A stretch of 64,000 bases of DNA from JAFDZV01 sp048594725 (GCA_048594725.1 JBMDXA010000091.1:22107-86106); one strand, 5' to 3'. Counted from the stretch's first letter, positions 9,917-19,297 are shown. The notes: generated from the letters alone by a model not told the origin. Made by a program: numbers and translations.

Positions 9917-10143
9917 GGGCGCTCTCCCCCGCTGATACAGCCACAGCCCGCACGGTGCCTGGCATAGAGGGGGGGATGCTGATTTCAACGCACTCGAAAA
10001 AAGGCTATACTTGCACGCGCCCGCCGGAGCATCCGCCGGGCGCGTGCCATGTACGATTCCTGGCGCTCTTCCGCGCCCCATTCCGTTCGATGCCTTCTGA
10101 ACCCCGAACCGACGTTGCAACAAGCCGAGCCCCGATGTTTCCG

Positions 10144-13100
10144 ATGAGACGTACGACTTTTCTCTCCCTCTCCGTTGTTCTTCTGATCCATGCCGGCGCC
10201 GATCTCTCGGCACAGCGGCGCCAGGATGAGCGCACGCTCCTCTGGGAGATCTCCGGCAATGGTCTGGCAGCACCATCCTACCTCTACGGCACCATGCATG
10301 TGTACGATAAACGTGCGTTCGATTTCAGCGACTCGGTGCTCCTGAAATTGCAGGGCTGCACGGCGTTCGCCTCGGAGGTGCTGATGGATCGTTCGCTTCG
10401 CGATGTGATCCTCTACTACCGGCATCAGGATTCCATCGCCGAGGCCGAGGCCCGGATGGATGAGGAGATAAGCACGGAGGTCTCCCAGCCGGATATGGAG
10501 TTCGTGGGGCCGTTTCCCCCCTCCTCTCCCGCCGATACCATCGGGATCTCGGTGGCGGCGCCGGATGAGGAGCCCTACGGAGGGCCGGTGCGGATCGTGG
10601 AATCCACCGGCTCCGGAGAGCGGCCCCGGCGTTCCGGAAGAATCTCCTCGGATCTGTTCAACGAGCAGGGTGAGCGGAAGCCGGGGGATCAGCCGGTGGT
10701 GCTGGATGCCTATCTCTCCCGTCTGGCGAAAAAGGAGGGGAAGCAGATGCTGGCCCTGGAAGAGGTCGGGGAACAGCTCGAAGCCCTGAGCTACCACGAC
10801 CCGATAGCGCTCTGGAAATTCTATTTCAGCCGCCCGAAATATCTGCGCAAAATGACCGAGAAGCAGCTGCGCGAGATGATGCTGCGCCACTACCGGAACG
10901 GCGATGTGGAGAAACTCCACACGATGATGCTGGAATCGTTTCCGCCGGTGATGTACGAAAAATTCATAGTGAACCGTAATCGGGCTATGGCCGGGCGCGC
11001 CGAAACGTATATGCGTGCGCAACCCACGTTTATCGCCGTGGGGGCCGGGCATCTCGGCGGGGAGAAGGGGCTTATACGGCTGTTCAGAGAGCGGGGATTT
11101 ACCGTGCGCCCGGTGCGCGCCACCCGTACGGGCCTTGCCAGAAGCTACAGGGAGCCGCAGCGGCGCCTGGAGTGGTTTCGCTTCTCCTCCGAAACAGGCG
11201 CCTACGCGGCCGATCTGCCGTCGGAGCCGATCGACATAAATGATTTTTCCGGTTTTTCCTCCTCTGTCGAATCGGTAAAGCGCAGCCGGTTGTATCTCTG
11301 GGTCGATGTCCTTACCGGCATCACCTACAGGATCGGATATTACGATTATCCATTCGAGCCGGAGCTGCTCACCGAAACAGGCAATCAGCTTGGCTCCGCC
11401 CTGAACGAATTGGCCTATGAGTCAGGCAAACCGAAGGGGAATCCGAAAGAGGTTCGGGCCGATGGCCTGCGCGGTGTGCAGGCTGATGCCATGCTCGCCG
11501 ATAGCACTATACGGCGCTCCAGATTCTACCTGCGCGGCAGCCGGATCTATGCGTTGAGCGCCCAGACCGTGCCGGAGCTTATGGATTCGGAGGACGCCGA
11601 ACGATTTTTCTCGTCGTTCCGGATAGAGCCGATCCGCCCGGTCGAATTCCGGCCGTTCGTCTCGCCCGATGGGGGCTTCCGTGTGCTGCTGCCGCAGGAG
11701 CCGGATACCCAGCTCGATACGTCGCGCGTTGCGTTCGATGCCTATCAGCTCGGAGTTATCGGCCGCGACTCCAATTCCGGCGAGAGATACGAGGTGCAGT
11801 GCATACAATATTCGGAAGTGGATTCGTTCGCCGATACGGCATTCCTGTTCGATCCCCTGCTGGAATTTCTCCGGTATAATGCCAGCGATTCCATACTCCG
11901 GAACGATTCCATGCAGTGGCTCGGTTTTCCGGCAAGGGATATCGAGGTGATAAATACCCGGACCGGATATACCCGGCGCGGGAGAGCGCTGCTTCAGGGA
12001 CGCCGGCTGTATTATCTGCACACGGGCGCATCGCGCGAACGGATAGGATCGGAGAATACCGAGGAATTTTTCCGGTCATTTACGCTGCTGGCCGATTCCG
12101 CCAGCGGGGATCTTTTCAGCGATAAAAGCGGAATTATCCTTTCGGAACTGGAATCGGAAAATGAGGAGCGCCGCTCCCGCGCGACGTATGCCTTGAGCCG
12201 GCTGGATCTGGCGCCCGAGCATATTCCGGCCTTGCATGCGCTGCTGCGTAAATCGTCTCTGAACGATTGGGAAGCATACCCGGTGCGCGGTGCGATCATA
12301 TCGAAGCTGGCGGATATGCGGGATACTTCCATGGTCGAAATAATCCGCGATATATATCCGGAATTTCAGGATAATCCGAATCTGCAATCCGAGGCATTTT
12401 CGGCTCTGGCCGAGATCCGTACCACCGGGGCGCTCGATCTGCTTGCGGAGCTTATCGTGGCCGATTCCTCCGCGCTCAATTCCGGGCAGCTCGATTTCGG
12501 AACGTTGTATCCTCTGCACTATGATCTCCCTGCCAGCAGGCAGCTGTATCCGAAGATATTCGCCGCGCTGAACCGGGAGAAGTATCGGATGGAGCTGTAT
12601 GAGCTGACCGCTGCGATGTTCCGCGAGGGCCTTCTTTCCTCCGCCGATATCCTCCCGTATGCCTCTGCCATTCAGGGGCAGTTGCTCGATCTGGTACAGG
12701 CCCCACCCGACTCGGAGGACTCGTACGAGCATGCCCAGCTTCTGCATGGCGTTATTGAGTGCGCGGGATTTCTCCCGGTTTCGGCGGAGCTTCAGAGCAC
12801 GCTCAGCACGCTTCAGAATGATGAGAACATCTATATCGCCTGCGCGGCCACCATCGCGGCCGTGCGCCAGGGGGCGGAGCTCCCGAATGGTGTTCTGGCG
12901 CGCCTGACCGCCAGCCCGGAGATATCGATGATGCTCTACCGGGGGCTGGAACGGAGCGGCCGCGAGGCACTGTTCCCCGCGCCATTGCGCGCGCAGAGGA
13001 AATTCGCCGAGAATGTTTTCATCGAATGGTTCATGGAGGATAATGATGCTCCTCCCGATTCGGTCCGCTATCTGGCCGAGCGGGAGGTAAGCGTGGAGGG

Positions 13101-13323
13101 GGGGAAGGAGCGCGCATTTCTCTTTGCCTTCAGGGGATATCCGGGAGCTGCATGGAGCGTGGGGATAAGCGGGTCGCAGCCGCTGGACCGATCGCGGCTG
13201 AACTCCACTCCGGCGATGGTGGGCTCCGAGTACGCGGCTCTGGATGCCGATACCATCGACGGGCACTTCGACCTGTTGCTGCGCCAGTACGACACCCCGG
13301 TGCGGGAGGAGGCGATGCCGTAG
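10144..13323 (+). CDS. TraB/GumN-type secreted protein with long HEAT-like C-terminal region
   Basis: 1059 residues. ATG 10144 is chosen because it begins a good signal peptide (MRRTTFLSLSVVLLIHAGADLSAQ); 10135 is also possible. The N-terminal part carries both GumN/TraB (PF01963) hallmarks: LYGTMHVYD near residue 47 and FIAVGAGHLGGEKGL near 300. An acidic, proline-rich insert of roughly 80-100 residues separates them, longer than usual. Residues about 660-1000 look like HEAT/ARM helical repeats (ERRSRATYALSRLD, RGAIISKLADMRD, SEAFSALAEIRTTG). TraB/GumN proteins are thought to be metalloprotease-like; activity is unproven. The fusion to a helical scaffold is unusual. Confidence 0.8.
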   Translation: MRRTTFLSLSVVLLIHAGADLSAQRRQDERTLLWEISGNGLAAPSYLYGTMHVYDKRAFDFSDSVLLKLQGCTAFASEVLMDRSLRDVILYYRHQDSIAEAEARMDEEISTEVSQPDMEFVGPFPPSSPADTIGISVAAPDEEPYGGPVRIVESTGSGERPRRSGRISSDLFNEQGERKPGDQPVVLDAYLSRLAKKEGKQMLALEEVGEQLEALSYHDPIALWKFYFSRPKYLRKMTEKQLREMMLRHYRNGDVEKLHTMMLESFPPVMYEKFIVNRNRAMAGRAETYMRAQPTFIAVGAGHLGGEKGLIRLFRERGFTVRPVRATRTGLARSYREPQRRLEWFRFSSETGAYAADLPSEPIDINDFSGFSSSVESVKRSRLYLWVDVLTGITYRIGYYDYPFEPELLTETGNQLGSALNELAYESGKPKGNPKEVRADGLRGVQADAMLADSTIRRSRFYLRGSRIYALSAQTVPELMDSEDAERFFSSFRIEPIRPVEFRPFVSPDGGFRVLLPQEPDTQLDTSRVAFDAYQLGVIGRDSNSGERYEVQCIQYSEVDSFADTAFLFDPLLEFLRYNASDSILRNDSMQWLGFPARDIEVINTRTGYTRRGRALLQGRRLYYLHTGASRERIGSENTEEFFRSFTLLADSASGDLFSDKSGIILSELESENEERRSRATYALSRLDLAPEHIPALHALLRKSSLNDWEAYPVRGAIISKLADMRDTSMVEIIRDIYPEFQDNPNLQSEAFSALAEIRTTGALDLLAELIVADSSALNSGQLDFGTLYPLHYDLPASRQLYPKIFAALNREKYRMELYELTAAMFREGLLSSADILPYASAIQGQLLDLVQAPPDSEDSYEHAQLLHGVIECAGFLPVSAELQSTLSTLQNDENIYIACAATIAAVRQGAELPNGVLARLTASPEISMMLYRGLERSGREALFPAPLRAQRKFAENVFIEWFMEDNDAPPDSVRYLAEREVSVEGGKERAFLFAFRGYPGAAWSVGISGSQPLDRSRLNSTPAMVGSEYAALDADTIDGHFDLLLRQYDTPVREEAMP

Positions 13324-14153
13324 GGGGGGCGATGCGGTAATGCGGTAGTGGTGAGCCCGGCCGGGTGCTGCTGGCAACGGTGTTGCTCCATCGGCCGGCC
13401 CATATCACGGTAGTAGCGTATGCGCGGCATAGTCCGGACCCCTCCCATCAGCCCCCCGGATTGCATGTGGTCCCGCTCGGCGATGCGAATGACGATGTGG
13501 GGGCATGCGTATCCGCATGTGTACCTTCCGGGGTGGCGGCCCGGCTGTAGCGATGGCGGATGGGGAGAAGGATTGCCCCTCTACATCCGGAGCCTCAGGA
13601 TCTACGGAGGTAATTTTCTTTGGGATACCAGCGATTTACTATTCCCTTCGCCCCCTTTTTGTTTTAAATTATTCCCAGCTCCAACCTCGCCCTAGGAGCA
13701 AAGGGTCACTGCGAATCATCTCCATACAGCGTATTCACTGTAATCCTTACTCCCCCCCGGAGCTTTTGCGACGTGTCGGCGAATTGCAGCAACCGTCTTG
13801 CCGGGTAGAGCCATCGCCTCGAGCAGATTTACGACAGCAGGATAACCATCCGGGCGGAAGCCGCCTGATGCTGAGATAGCGCCATCACGTATGCGCAGTT
13901 TTGTATGATGCCCTCCTGGGAGGGGAGAAAGCCCCTACAGGAGTCTCCATCGGCATGATACTCCATTGATGGGAGTGCCGGGAGACTGCTGGCATCATCG
14001 CCCCACGATCTTTTGAAAACCATCACACAATGCGGAGATCACCATGAGTAAACGAATCGAATCCTTCCGTTCATTCCCCGCTCCTGATCTATTCCCCAGG
14101 AATATATCGGTGCCGGTAAAAGCGTATCACCAGCGCAGAGGAGAGAGCGGGCT
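13324..14153. other. 830-bp gene-free region
   Basis: No convincing gene was found in any frame. An interrupted inverted repeat (CTCCT 13913-13917, AGGGG 13921-13925, CCCCT 13932-13936, AGGAG 13939-13943) and an AT-richer patch near 13650-13675 are the only visible structures. The region may be decayed or may carry the promoter of the Myb-like gene. Confidence 0.4.
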
Positions 14154-15053
14154 ATGAAAAACGGACGATGGCCGGAATATGTACCACCGCAGAATCCTGG
14201 AAAATCGAGCAGATATCTGCGTTGGAGCAAGGAAGAGGATACCACTCTGAAGCTGCATTACTCCAAGCGCGGGTCCCGTTATACCGCCGAGCTTCTCGGG
14301 CGGTCGGTTACCAGCGTGCAGCACCGCGCGCTGAAACTGGGCATTCCCGGCAATGGCGTGCGGGTCTGGACGGAGATGGAGGTGCGATACCTTCGCAGCC
14401 GCTACCCGAAAATGTCGGTGGCGCAGATCTGCCGTACCCTCCACCGGAGCGAGCAGAGCGTGCGGGGGCAGATCAACCGTCTGGGGCTTGGCTCTCCTGC
14501 ACCTACACCATGGACCGATGGGGAGATAGCCTATCTGCGAGCCCACTATGGACGGGTGAAGGTGGCTGAGCTGGCCGACGAACTGGGGCGCTCCCCGGAT
14601 GCGGTGGAGATCAAGGCGGGGAAGCTGGGACTGAGCCGGAAGAATGTGAAGCTCACCGAGGAGGATAAAGTCTACGTCCTCGAAAATCTGGGACGCATCC
14701 CCTATACGAAAATGGCGGCTAAGCTCGGGGTGGATGTCAAGAAACTGATGCGCCTGGCGGCCAAACATGGGTTTCATGCCCGTGGTACCTGCCGTCCCTG
14801 GACCGATACCGAGGATGAATTCCTCCGGCGCCATTATGGCGATATGGCCCGCAAGAGCATCGCCGAGCAGCTTGGCCGCACTATCGGCGCGGTGGGGGTG
14901 CGTGCCGGGATGCTGGGGCTGACCAAGGGGCGCGGTGCCGAACCGGCTCCCCTGCCGGCTCCGCCGGTTCCGGCCAGGAAGCCGGCAACCGGGCGTATCA
15001 GAAAGATGCAGCCGGCCCAGGTCTATGCCTTGCGAAGCGCCGACGGGCACTGA
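14154..15053 (+). CDS. Protein of five tandem Myb/SANT-like helix-turn-helix repeats
   Basis: 299 residues, cytoplasmic, with GAGGAG upstream of the start. It consists almost wholly of about 47-residue repeats of the form RxWTxxExxxLRxxYxxxxxxxIAxxLGRSxxxVxxRAxxLGL. Unit 1 is about 22-66 (RYLRWSKEED), unit 2 about 68-113 (RVWTEMEVRYLRSRYP), unit 3 about 115-160 (TPWTDGEIAYLRAHYG), unit 4 about 163-208 (degenerate, KLTEEDKVYVLENLG) and unit 5 about 210-257 (RPWTDTEDEFLRRHYG). A Pro/Ala-rich basic tail ends it. Myb/SANT helices bind DNA, and single copies occur in phage and GcrA-like proteins. The target and role of this array are unknown. Confidence 0.85.
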   Translation: MKNGRWPEYVPPQNPGKSSRYLRWSKEEDTTLKLHYSKRGSRYTAELLGRSVTSVQHRALKLGIPGNGVRVWTEMEVRYLRSRYPKMSVAQICRTLHRSEQSVRGQINRLGLGSPAPTPWTDGEIAYLRAHYGRVKVAELADELGRSPDAVEIKAGKLGLSRKNVKLTEEDKVYVLENLGRIPYTKMAAKLGVDVKKLMRLAAKHGFHARGTCRPWTDTEDEFLRRHYGDMARKSIAEQLGRTIGAVGVRAGMLGLTKGRGAEPAPLPAPPVPARKPATGRIRKMQPAQVYALRSADGH

Positions 15054-15111
15054 TGAGATGACCGCTCGCTCCCTGCCGGGGAGCTTCCGGCCGCTGCCAG
15101 ACCGTATCTGT

Positions 15112-15185
15112 CACGCAAAGCCGCTAAGGCGCAGAGAGAGCATCCTGCCGGTAGCTCCTCGTTGCGATCCTGGCGGCTTTGCGTG
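15112..15185. repeat. CGCAAAGCCGC palindromic repeat, copy 1
   Basis: Outer arms CACGCAAAGCCGC (15112-15124) and GCGGCTTTGCGTG (15173-15185) are perfectly complementary, with partly paired inner arms (AAGGCGCAGAG, GTTGCGATCC). It lies in the 329-bp gap between the Myb-like and CHAD genes; nothing else was seen there. Related copies are at 28539, 45126, 49839 and 63477. Confidence 0.8.
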
Positions 15186-15382
15186 CTTCCGTTCTGTTCC
15201 ACATCTCCTTTCACCTTCCCTCCTCTTCCCCCCGCCTTCGGCAGAGCCGGCCTTCTGGTATCCATTGTGTTATGGGTTGGTAATATGGTCTGTCGGTTTC
15301 CCCGGCAGTAGCTTGCCGGGGTGAACAGTTCCACGGGTCCCTTTTTTCCTTCCTGGATCGATCAGGAGAGCCGAGGTAGAGT

Positions 15383-16297
15383 ATGAGTTACCGATTTGTT
15401 GCCGGTGAACCGGTCGCCATAGGGGTGAAGCGGATCGCCGCTGAACAGCTCGATCGCGCGATCGAAGCTCTCTCCCCCCCGTTTCAGGACCACGGCGTTG
15501 CCGTGCACGATGCGCGCAAGAGCATGAAAAAGCTCCGTGCCATCCTCCGCCTTGTGGGGGATGAGATCGGCAGGGAGGAGTTTGCCGATCATAACCGCGC
15601 CTTCCGCGATGCCGCCCGCCGCCTCTCCGAAATCCGGGATGCCGCCGTTCTGCCGGAAACGCTCCGGAAACTGCGCGAGGAGAAGGGGAAGGGAAAACTG
15701 GATGCCGCGTTCGACAGGGCCATGAGCCTGCTGGAGCCCTCCGCGCTGGAGAGCGGCGATCAGGACCGGAAGCGGCAGCAGACCGAAGGGGCGATGAAGG
15801 AAGTTGCCGGCAACCTGCTCCGGATACGCCTGCGAGTGGAGGACTGGTCGATAGAGCGCAACGATTTTCGTGCTCTTCGTGGCGGTATCCGCAAGGTCTA
15901 TAAACGGGGACGAAAGGGATTTGCCGAGGCCCTGGACGAACCTACCGCCGCGAACCTGCATGAGTGGCGGAAACAGGTGAAGTATCTCTGGTACCAGGTG
16001 CGGCTGCTCAGGGGGATCTGGCCCCCCCTGCTGAAATCGCTGGCCGAGGAGCTGCGAGAGCTTGCCGAGGAGCTGGGAGAGGATCATGATCTGGCGATGC
16101 TTCGCGATGCCCTTGCCGGCCTGATGGCCGATGATACCGCAGAGCTGGAGATGATGGTGAAGGTCATAGAAAAGCGGCGCGCGAAACTTCAGGAGCGGGC
16201 GATGATGCACGGTTCCCGGATCTTCGCGGAACGCCCGAAGGCATTTGCCGGGCGGCTGGAAGGGTACTGGAGTGCGTGGCGCAATGGTAGGAAATGA
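15383..16297 (+). CDS. CHAD domain-containing protein
   Basis: 304 residues, no signal peptide. The helical CHAD signature (PF05235) is clear: VHDARKSMKKLRA near residue 41, a second matching VHDARK-like motif LHEWRKQVKYLW near 193, and EELGEDHDLAMLRDAL near 230. Conserved His and Lys/Arg residues in these motifs form a positively charged channel in the family, which binds inorganic polyphosphate and often locates to polyphosphate granules. No ppk, ppx or CYTH gene lies next to it, so a polyphosphate role is inferred from the family only. Confidence 0.88.
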   Translation: MSYRFVAGEPVAIGVKRIAAEQLDRAIEALSPPFQDHGVAVHDARKSMKKLRAILRLVGDEIGREEFADHNRAFRDAARRLSEIRDAAVLPETLRKLREEKGKGKLDAAFDRAMSLLEPSALESGDQDRKRQQTEGAMKEVAGNLLRIRLRVEDWSIERNDFRALRGGIRKVYKRGRKGFAEALDEPTAANLHEWRKQVKYLWYQVRLLRGIWPPLLKSLAEELRELAEELGEDHDLAMLRDALAGLMADDTAELEMMVKVIEKRRAKLQERAMMHGSRIFAERPKAFAGRLEGYWSAWRNGRK

Positions 16298-16349
16298 AAC
16301 GGCGGGAGGAGATATCGCTCCATCCCGCCGTATGCCCTGGCAATGCTAG

Positions 16350-16374
16350 CTCAACTGATGTGAAGTCCGCTCTA
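16350..16374. repeat. Solo inverted-repeat end related to the 161-bp MITE
   Basis: CTCAA (16350-16354) and GTGAAGTCCGCTCTA (16360-16374) match the right end of the element at 49929-50089 with one substitution and a 5-nt insertion. Its terminal CTA is, on the minus strand, the TAG stop codon of the redoxin gene. The rest of an element was not seen. Confidence 0.5.
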
Positions 16375-17004
16375 GTACTTCACCGAGCAGCCGTACGGCT
16401 GGGTGCTGTTGACGGTGACCGGCTTTCCCGCCATCGCCTCGTCGAGAGCCGCTGCAACGTAGTTCTTTGCTTTTGCCACGTCATCCACCTCGGTGGAGCG
16501 GATGTCATCGATAGCGCCGTTGTACACCAGCGTCCCCTCGGGGTTGATAACGAACATATGCGGGGTGGTGCGGGCGCTATAGGCCTTGCCCACCGTGCCA
16601 TCGGCATCGAACAGAACCGCCGTGGGGGCCGCGCCCATCTCCTTTACGGTCTGGTTTGCCTCATCACCGGTGGAGTATCCCTGCTTTCCGGGGGCCGATG
16701 AGATGATCGAAAGCCACACCACACCTTTGTCGGTATACTGCTTCTGAAGGTTCTGCATGTTCTTGCTGTCGTAGTGCTTCTTCACGAACGGGCAGCCATG
16801 GTTCAGCCACTCCAGCACCACGAACTTTCCGCGCAGATCGGAGAGCTTGTGCTCCTTGCCGTAGCTGTCCATCAGGGTGAAATCGGGGGCGGGTTTGTTG
16901 ACCTCGGACATGCCGGATGCATCGGCCGGACGGTAGGTGGCGGCGCTCCAGCCGATCGCGGCGATCAGGGCCATCCAGACGACATAATGGAACGGGCGTT
17001 TCAT
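16372..17004 (-). CDS. Thioredoxin-fold redoxin (PRX-like), exported, single active-site Cys
   Basis: 210 residues. An N-terminal membrane/signal segment (about 8-22) is followed by a thioredoxin/AhpC-like fold: APDFTLMDSYGKEHKLSDLRG, then VLEWLNHGCPFVKKHY, with a cis-Pro region ARTTPHMFVINPEG. The usual CxxC is replaced by GCPF, with only one Cys there; a second Cys lies near the C-terminus (YGCSVKY). This matches the PRX_like1 type of periplasmic redoxins, whose partner is not settled. The DsbD-type protein at 17183-18076 is 178 bp upstream on the same strand, which suggests a shared thiol-redox function. Confidence 0.8.
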   Translation of the reverse strand: MKRPFHYVVWMALIAAIGWSAATYRPADASGMSEVNKPAPDFTLMDSYGKEHKLSDLRGKFVVLEWLNHGCPFVKKHYDSKNMQNLQKQYTDKGVVWLSIISSAPGKQGYSTGDEANQTVKEMGAAPTAVLFDADGTVGKAYSARTTPHMFVINPEGTLVYNGAIDDIRSTEVDDVAKAKNYVAAALDEAMAGKPVTVNSTQPYGCSVKY

Positions 17005-17182
17005 TGGTTCCTCGTAGTTGGGGTTGAATGAATCGATAGCAATGAGATGGGAAGATCCGGAGAGGGGCCGTAATCTCCCTGAGATTTTTTATGGATATCC
17101 GGGCCGGGGAGGGGGTGGAGTCTCCTCCGCCCGCCGTTCCGCCGGTATCTGCCAGGGGTGGACTAGCAGGCAGCCGGGAGCA

Positions 17183-18076
17183 TCACTCGGCATTTTCCAC
17201 CGGCAGATCGATCTCCATCGCCTGTATTCCCTTCTCCCTGTCCCACGCCGAAGGTGTATACAGCACCCCCTGAAGGCGTTCCACGGGAGCGGATGCATAG
17301 GGAGAACGGGCAAGACGAATGATAAGGCTGCCATCGGCCTGCGCCGTTTCCTGCGCTGCCGAATGGTCGATCATCCCCTCCTCGCCCGGGAAAAACGCCG
17401 CCGATGAGGGGATGGAGAGGGATGGGTCGGACGGGACAAGCCGCAGGATGAACCCCTCTCCGCTGCGCAATGCGCTGGCGCTCCACCCCTGCAACGGGAC
17501 CGGAACCCGGCCGCGCGCGATTGTGATAGGGGTGCCCCACTCGCTCTCCCGGCCGGCGGGGGTGGAGACAGCCGGAAGCCGGAGTGCCAGATCGGCCTTT
17601 CCCGGAATGCACACCTCATTGCAGACGAGCCATGAGGCAGAGGCCGCAATCGTGTACGTCTCCGCCGGTTTCAGCTCCGCCGGGGGGATGATCTCCACCG
17701 GGAGGAGAAGCGTGCCGCCATAGCCGTAGCTGACCTCCGGAGCCTCTCCGAGCCGTTCCGGGACGGGCCATTCCACCTCTCCCGCACTCCACCCCTCCGG
17801 CAGCCGCCACTCGATGGATGTGGGCATCCCGGCATCGCCGGGGTTGCGCCAGTAGGTATGCCAGCCATCCTCCATCACCAGCCGGAGCGCCACATGAAAC
17901 GGCTTGCCGGGCTGAACCGAGACGGTCTCGCAGACGAGTTCGGCATCGACATGGGGTGTGGAGACCGGTTGCGCCGGCAGCCGGGAGGCGGCCAGAAGCA
18001 GCGCCAGACCTGGGAGGAGGCGATGCCATCCTCCTGTGCGAGGGGAGGCGTGGTTGAGGTTCGGATATCGCGACAT
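17183..18076 (-). CDS. Stand-alone DsbD N-terminal (alpha/gamma-type) domain protein, exported
   Basis: 297 residues from ATG 18076, chosen because a signal peptide (about 1-36, ending LLAASRLPAQ) follows at once; in-frame codons upstream to 18313 look non-coding. The WHTYWRNPGDAG motif near residue 73 and SWLVCNEVCIPG near 150 are the hallmarks of the DsbD/ScsB N-terminal domain (PF11412), whose two Cys accept electrons from the membrane domain. Here the protein ends after the N-terminal region, with no eight-helix membrane domain and no C-terminal thioredoxin. A separate CcdA-like partner would be needed; none is in the window. Confidence 0.8.
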   Translation of the reverse strand: MSRYPNLNHASPRTGGWHRLLPGLALLLAASRLPAQPVSTPHVDAELVCETVSVQPGKPFHVALRLVMEDGWHTYWRNPGDAGMPTSIEWRLPEGWSAGEVEWPVPERLGEAPEVSYGYGGTLLLPVEIIPPAELKPAETYTIAASASWLVCNEVCIPGKADLALRLPAVSTPAGRESEWGTPITIARGRVPVPLQGWSASALRSGEGFILRLVPSDPSLSIPSSAAFFPGEEGMIDHSAAQETAQADGSLIIRLARSPYASAPVERLQGVLYTPSAWDREKGIQAMEIDLPVENAE

Positions 18077-18523
18077 ATGTTCTCGTTTGTGCCGGTACCG
18101 CCGGTTTGGTTCCCGGCCGGGGCGAAAAACCACTCTGTTCCCGTCGATGTCCCTACCGGTAGCGACGGCTCGCATCTCCCTGCTGACTGCCATCACGGAG
18201 CGGCTTTTACCGGAGGAACTTCTCTTGCACCGGACGCAGGGAACGCTCCGGTCTATCGTTGTGCCCCCTCCTCCCTCTCCGCAATCATACGTTCGCGGCC
18301 CGGTAATCATCAATGTTCGGACGCGGAGTTGGAGAAAATAAGTGTCGTAACGCGTATATTATCTGTTGCAACGGGAATCGTTGCCAGTCGAATGGCGTTG
18401 CCTCCGGGATGACGATTCGATTTCCATTCGAAGTGTCTTTGTAGCCGGACTCTACGTATGTTTAGTATCGAGTCCTTAATCCTGTCAACCTCACACTACT
18501 CCCATTCAGCAGGAGAACTGTCC
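18077..18523. other. Divergent promoter region
   Basis: 447 bp between the minus-strand DsbD-type gene and the plus-strand YceI gene. No gene or named element was recognised. Both promoters are expected here. Confidence 0.4.
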
Positions 18524-19162
18524 ATGAAGAATATGATTGCAAGAGGAGCCGCCATCGGCATGTTCGCTCTGGCACTGGCATCCTGCGGCGGCGTCGGCGA
18601 CGCCCCGGAAGCCAAGACCGATTCGGCCGTCACGGTGAAGGAGGCCACTCCTGGGGCCGGCGCCACGTTCGCGATCGACACCTCGCGCAGCAAGATCGGC
18701 TGGAAGGCCGCAAAGGTTTCTCTGGCGCACGACGGCGGGTTCCGGAACTTCAACGGTACCATCACCGTGGCCGGAAACCAGGTCAGCAATGTGAAGATCA
18801 ACATCGATGCAACCAGCATCTGGTCGGATAACGACAATCTGACCGGCCACCTGAAGGGGGACGACTTCTTTGCGGTGGACAAGAACCCGGCAGCTACCTT
18901 CGAGGCCAGCCAGTTCACGCCGGTGGATACCATACCGGGTGTCACCCATATGGTCACCGGCAACCTGACCATGCACGGGCAGACCAACAGCGTCACCTTC
19001 CCGGCCACGATTCAGGTTGGAGCGGACATGGTTACCGCCAAGGCCGATTTCATCATCAAGCGGAAGAGCTGGGGAATCGTCTACACCGGCAAGCCGGATG
19101 ATCTTATCTCCGAAGACGTCCGCATCATCTTCGACGTGACGGCGGTCAAGCCGGCAGTGTAA
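18524..19162 (+). CDS. YceI-family lipoprotein
   Basis: 212 residues from ATG 18524, with AGGAG at 18511-18515. The signal ends in a lipobox (LALASC, Cys at about 22). The YceI lipocalin-like domain (about 50-210) shows FAIDTSRSKIGWKA, FRNFNGTI, HLKGDDFFAVDKNPAATF and the VTGNLTMHGQTNSVTFP strand pair. YceI proteins bind polyisoprenoid-type lipids in the periplasm; the ligand here is unknown. It is monocistronic, with a strong terminator 36 bp downstream. Confidence 0.92.
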   Translation: MKNMIARGAAIGMFALALASCGGVGDAPEAKTDSAVTVKEATPGAGATFAIDTSRSKIGWKAAKVSLAHDGGFRNFNGTITVAGNQVSNVKINIDATSIWSDNDNLTGHLKGDDFFAVDKNPAATFEASQFTPVDTIPGVTHMVTGNLTMHGQTNSVTFPATIQVGADMVTAKADFIIKRKSWGIVYTGKPDDLISEDVRIIFDVTAVKPAV

Positions 19163-19197
19163 TCGGGGAATATACGGACCGATCGGTTTTTCGACAG

Positions 19198-19220
19198 AGG
19201 GGAGGCAACTCCCCTTTTTT
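19198..19220 (+). terminator. Rho-independent terminator of the YceI gene
   Basis: A 7-bp stem AGGGGAG / CTCCCCT with a GCAA tetraloop runs straight into a T-tract (19215-19220). Confidence 0.9.
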
Positions 19221-19262
19221 ATTGGGCGGATAGTGGCGCCATCGCTCTCTTGCGAAACGAAC

Positions 19263-19297
19263 ATCGCCCCGGCTCCTGTACAGGAACGCGGGGCGAT
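19263..19297 (-). terminator. Hairpin downstream of the RND permease gene
   Basis: ATCGCCCCG (19263-19271) pairs with CGGGGCGAT (19289-19297); the loop contains a second, inner palindrome centred on TGTACA. On the minus strand GTTCGTTTC follows, so the U-tract is weak. It lies 38 nt past the permease stop codon. Confidence 0.55.
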
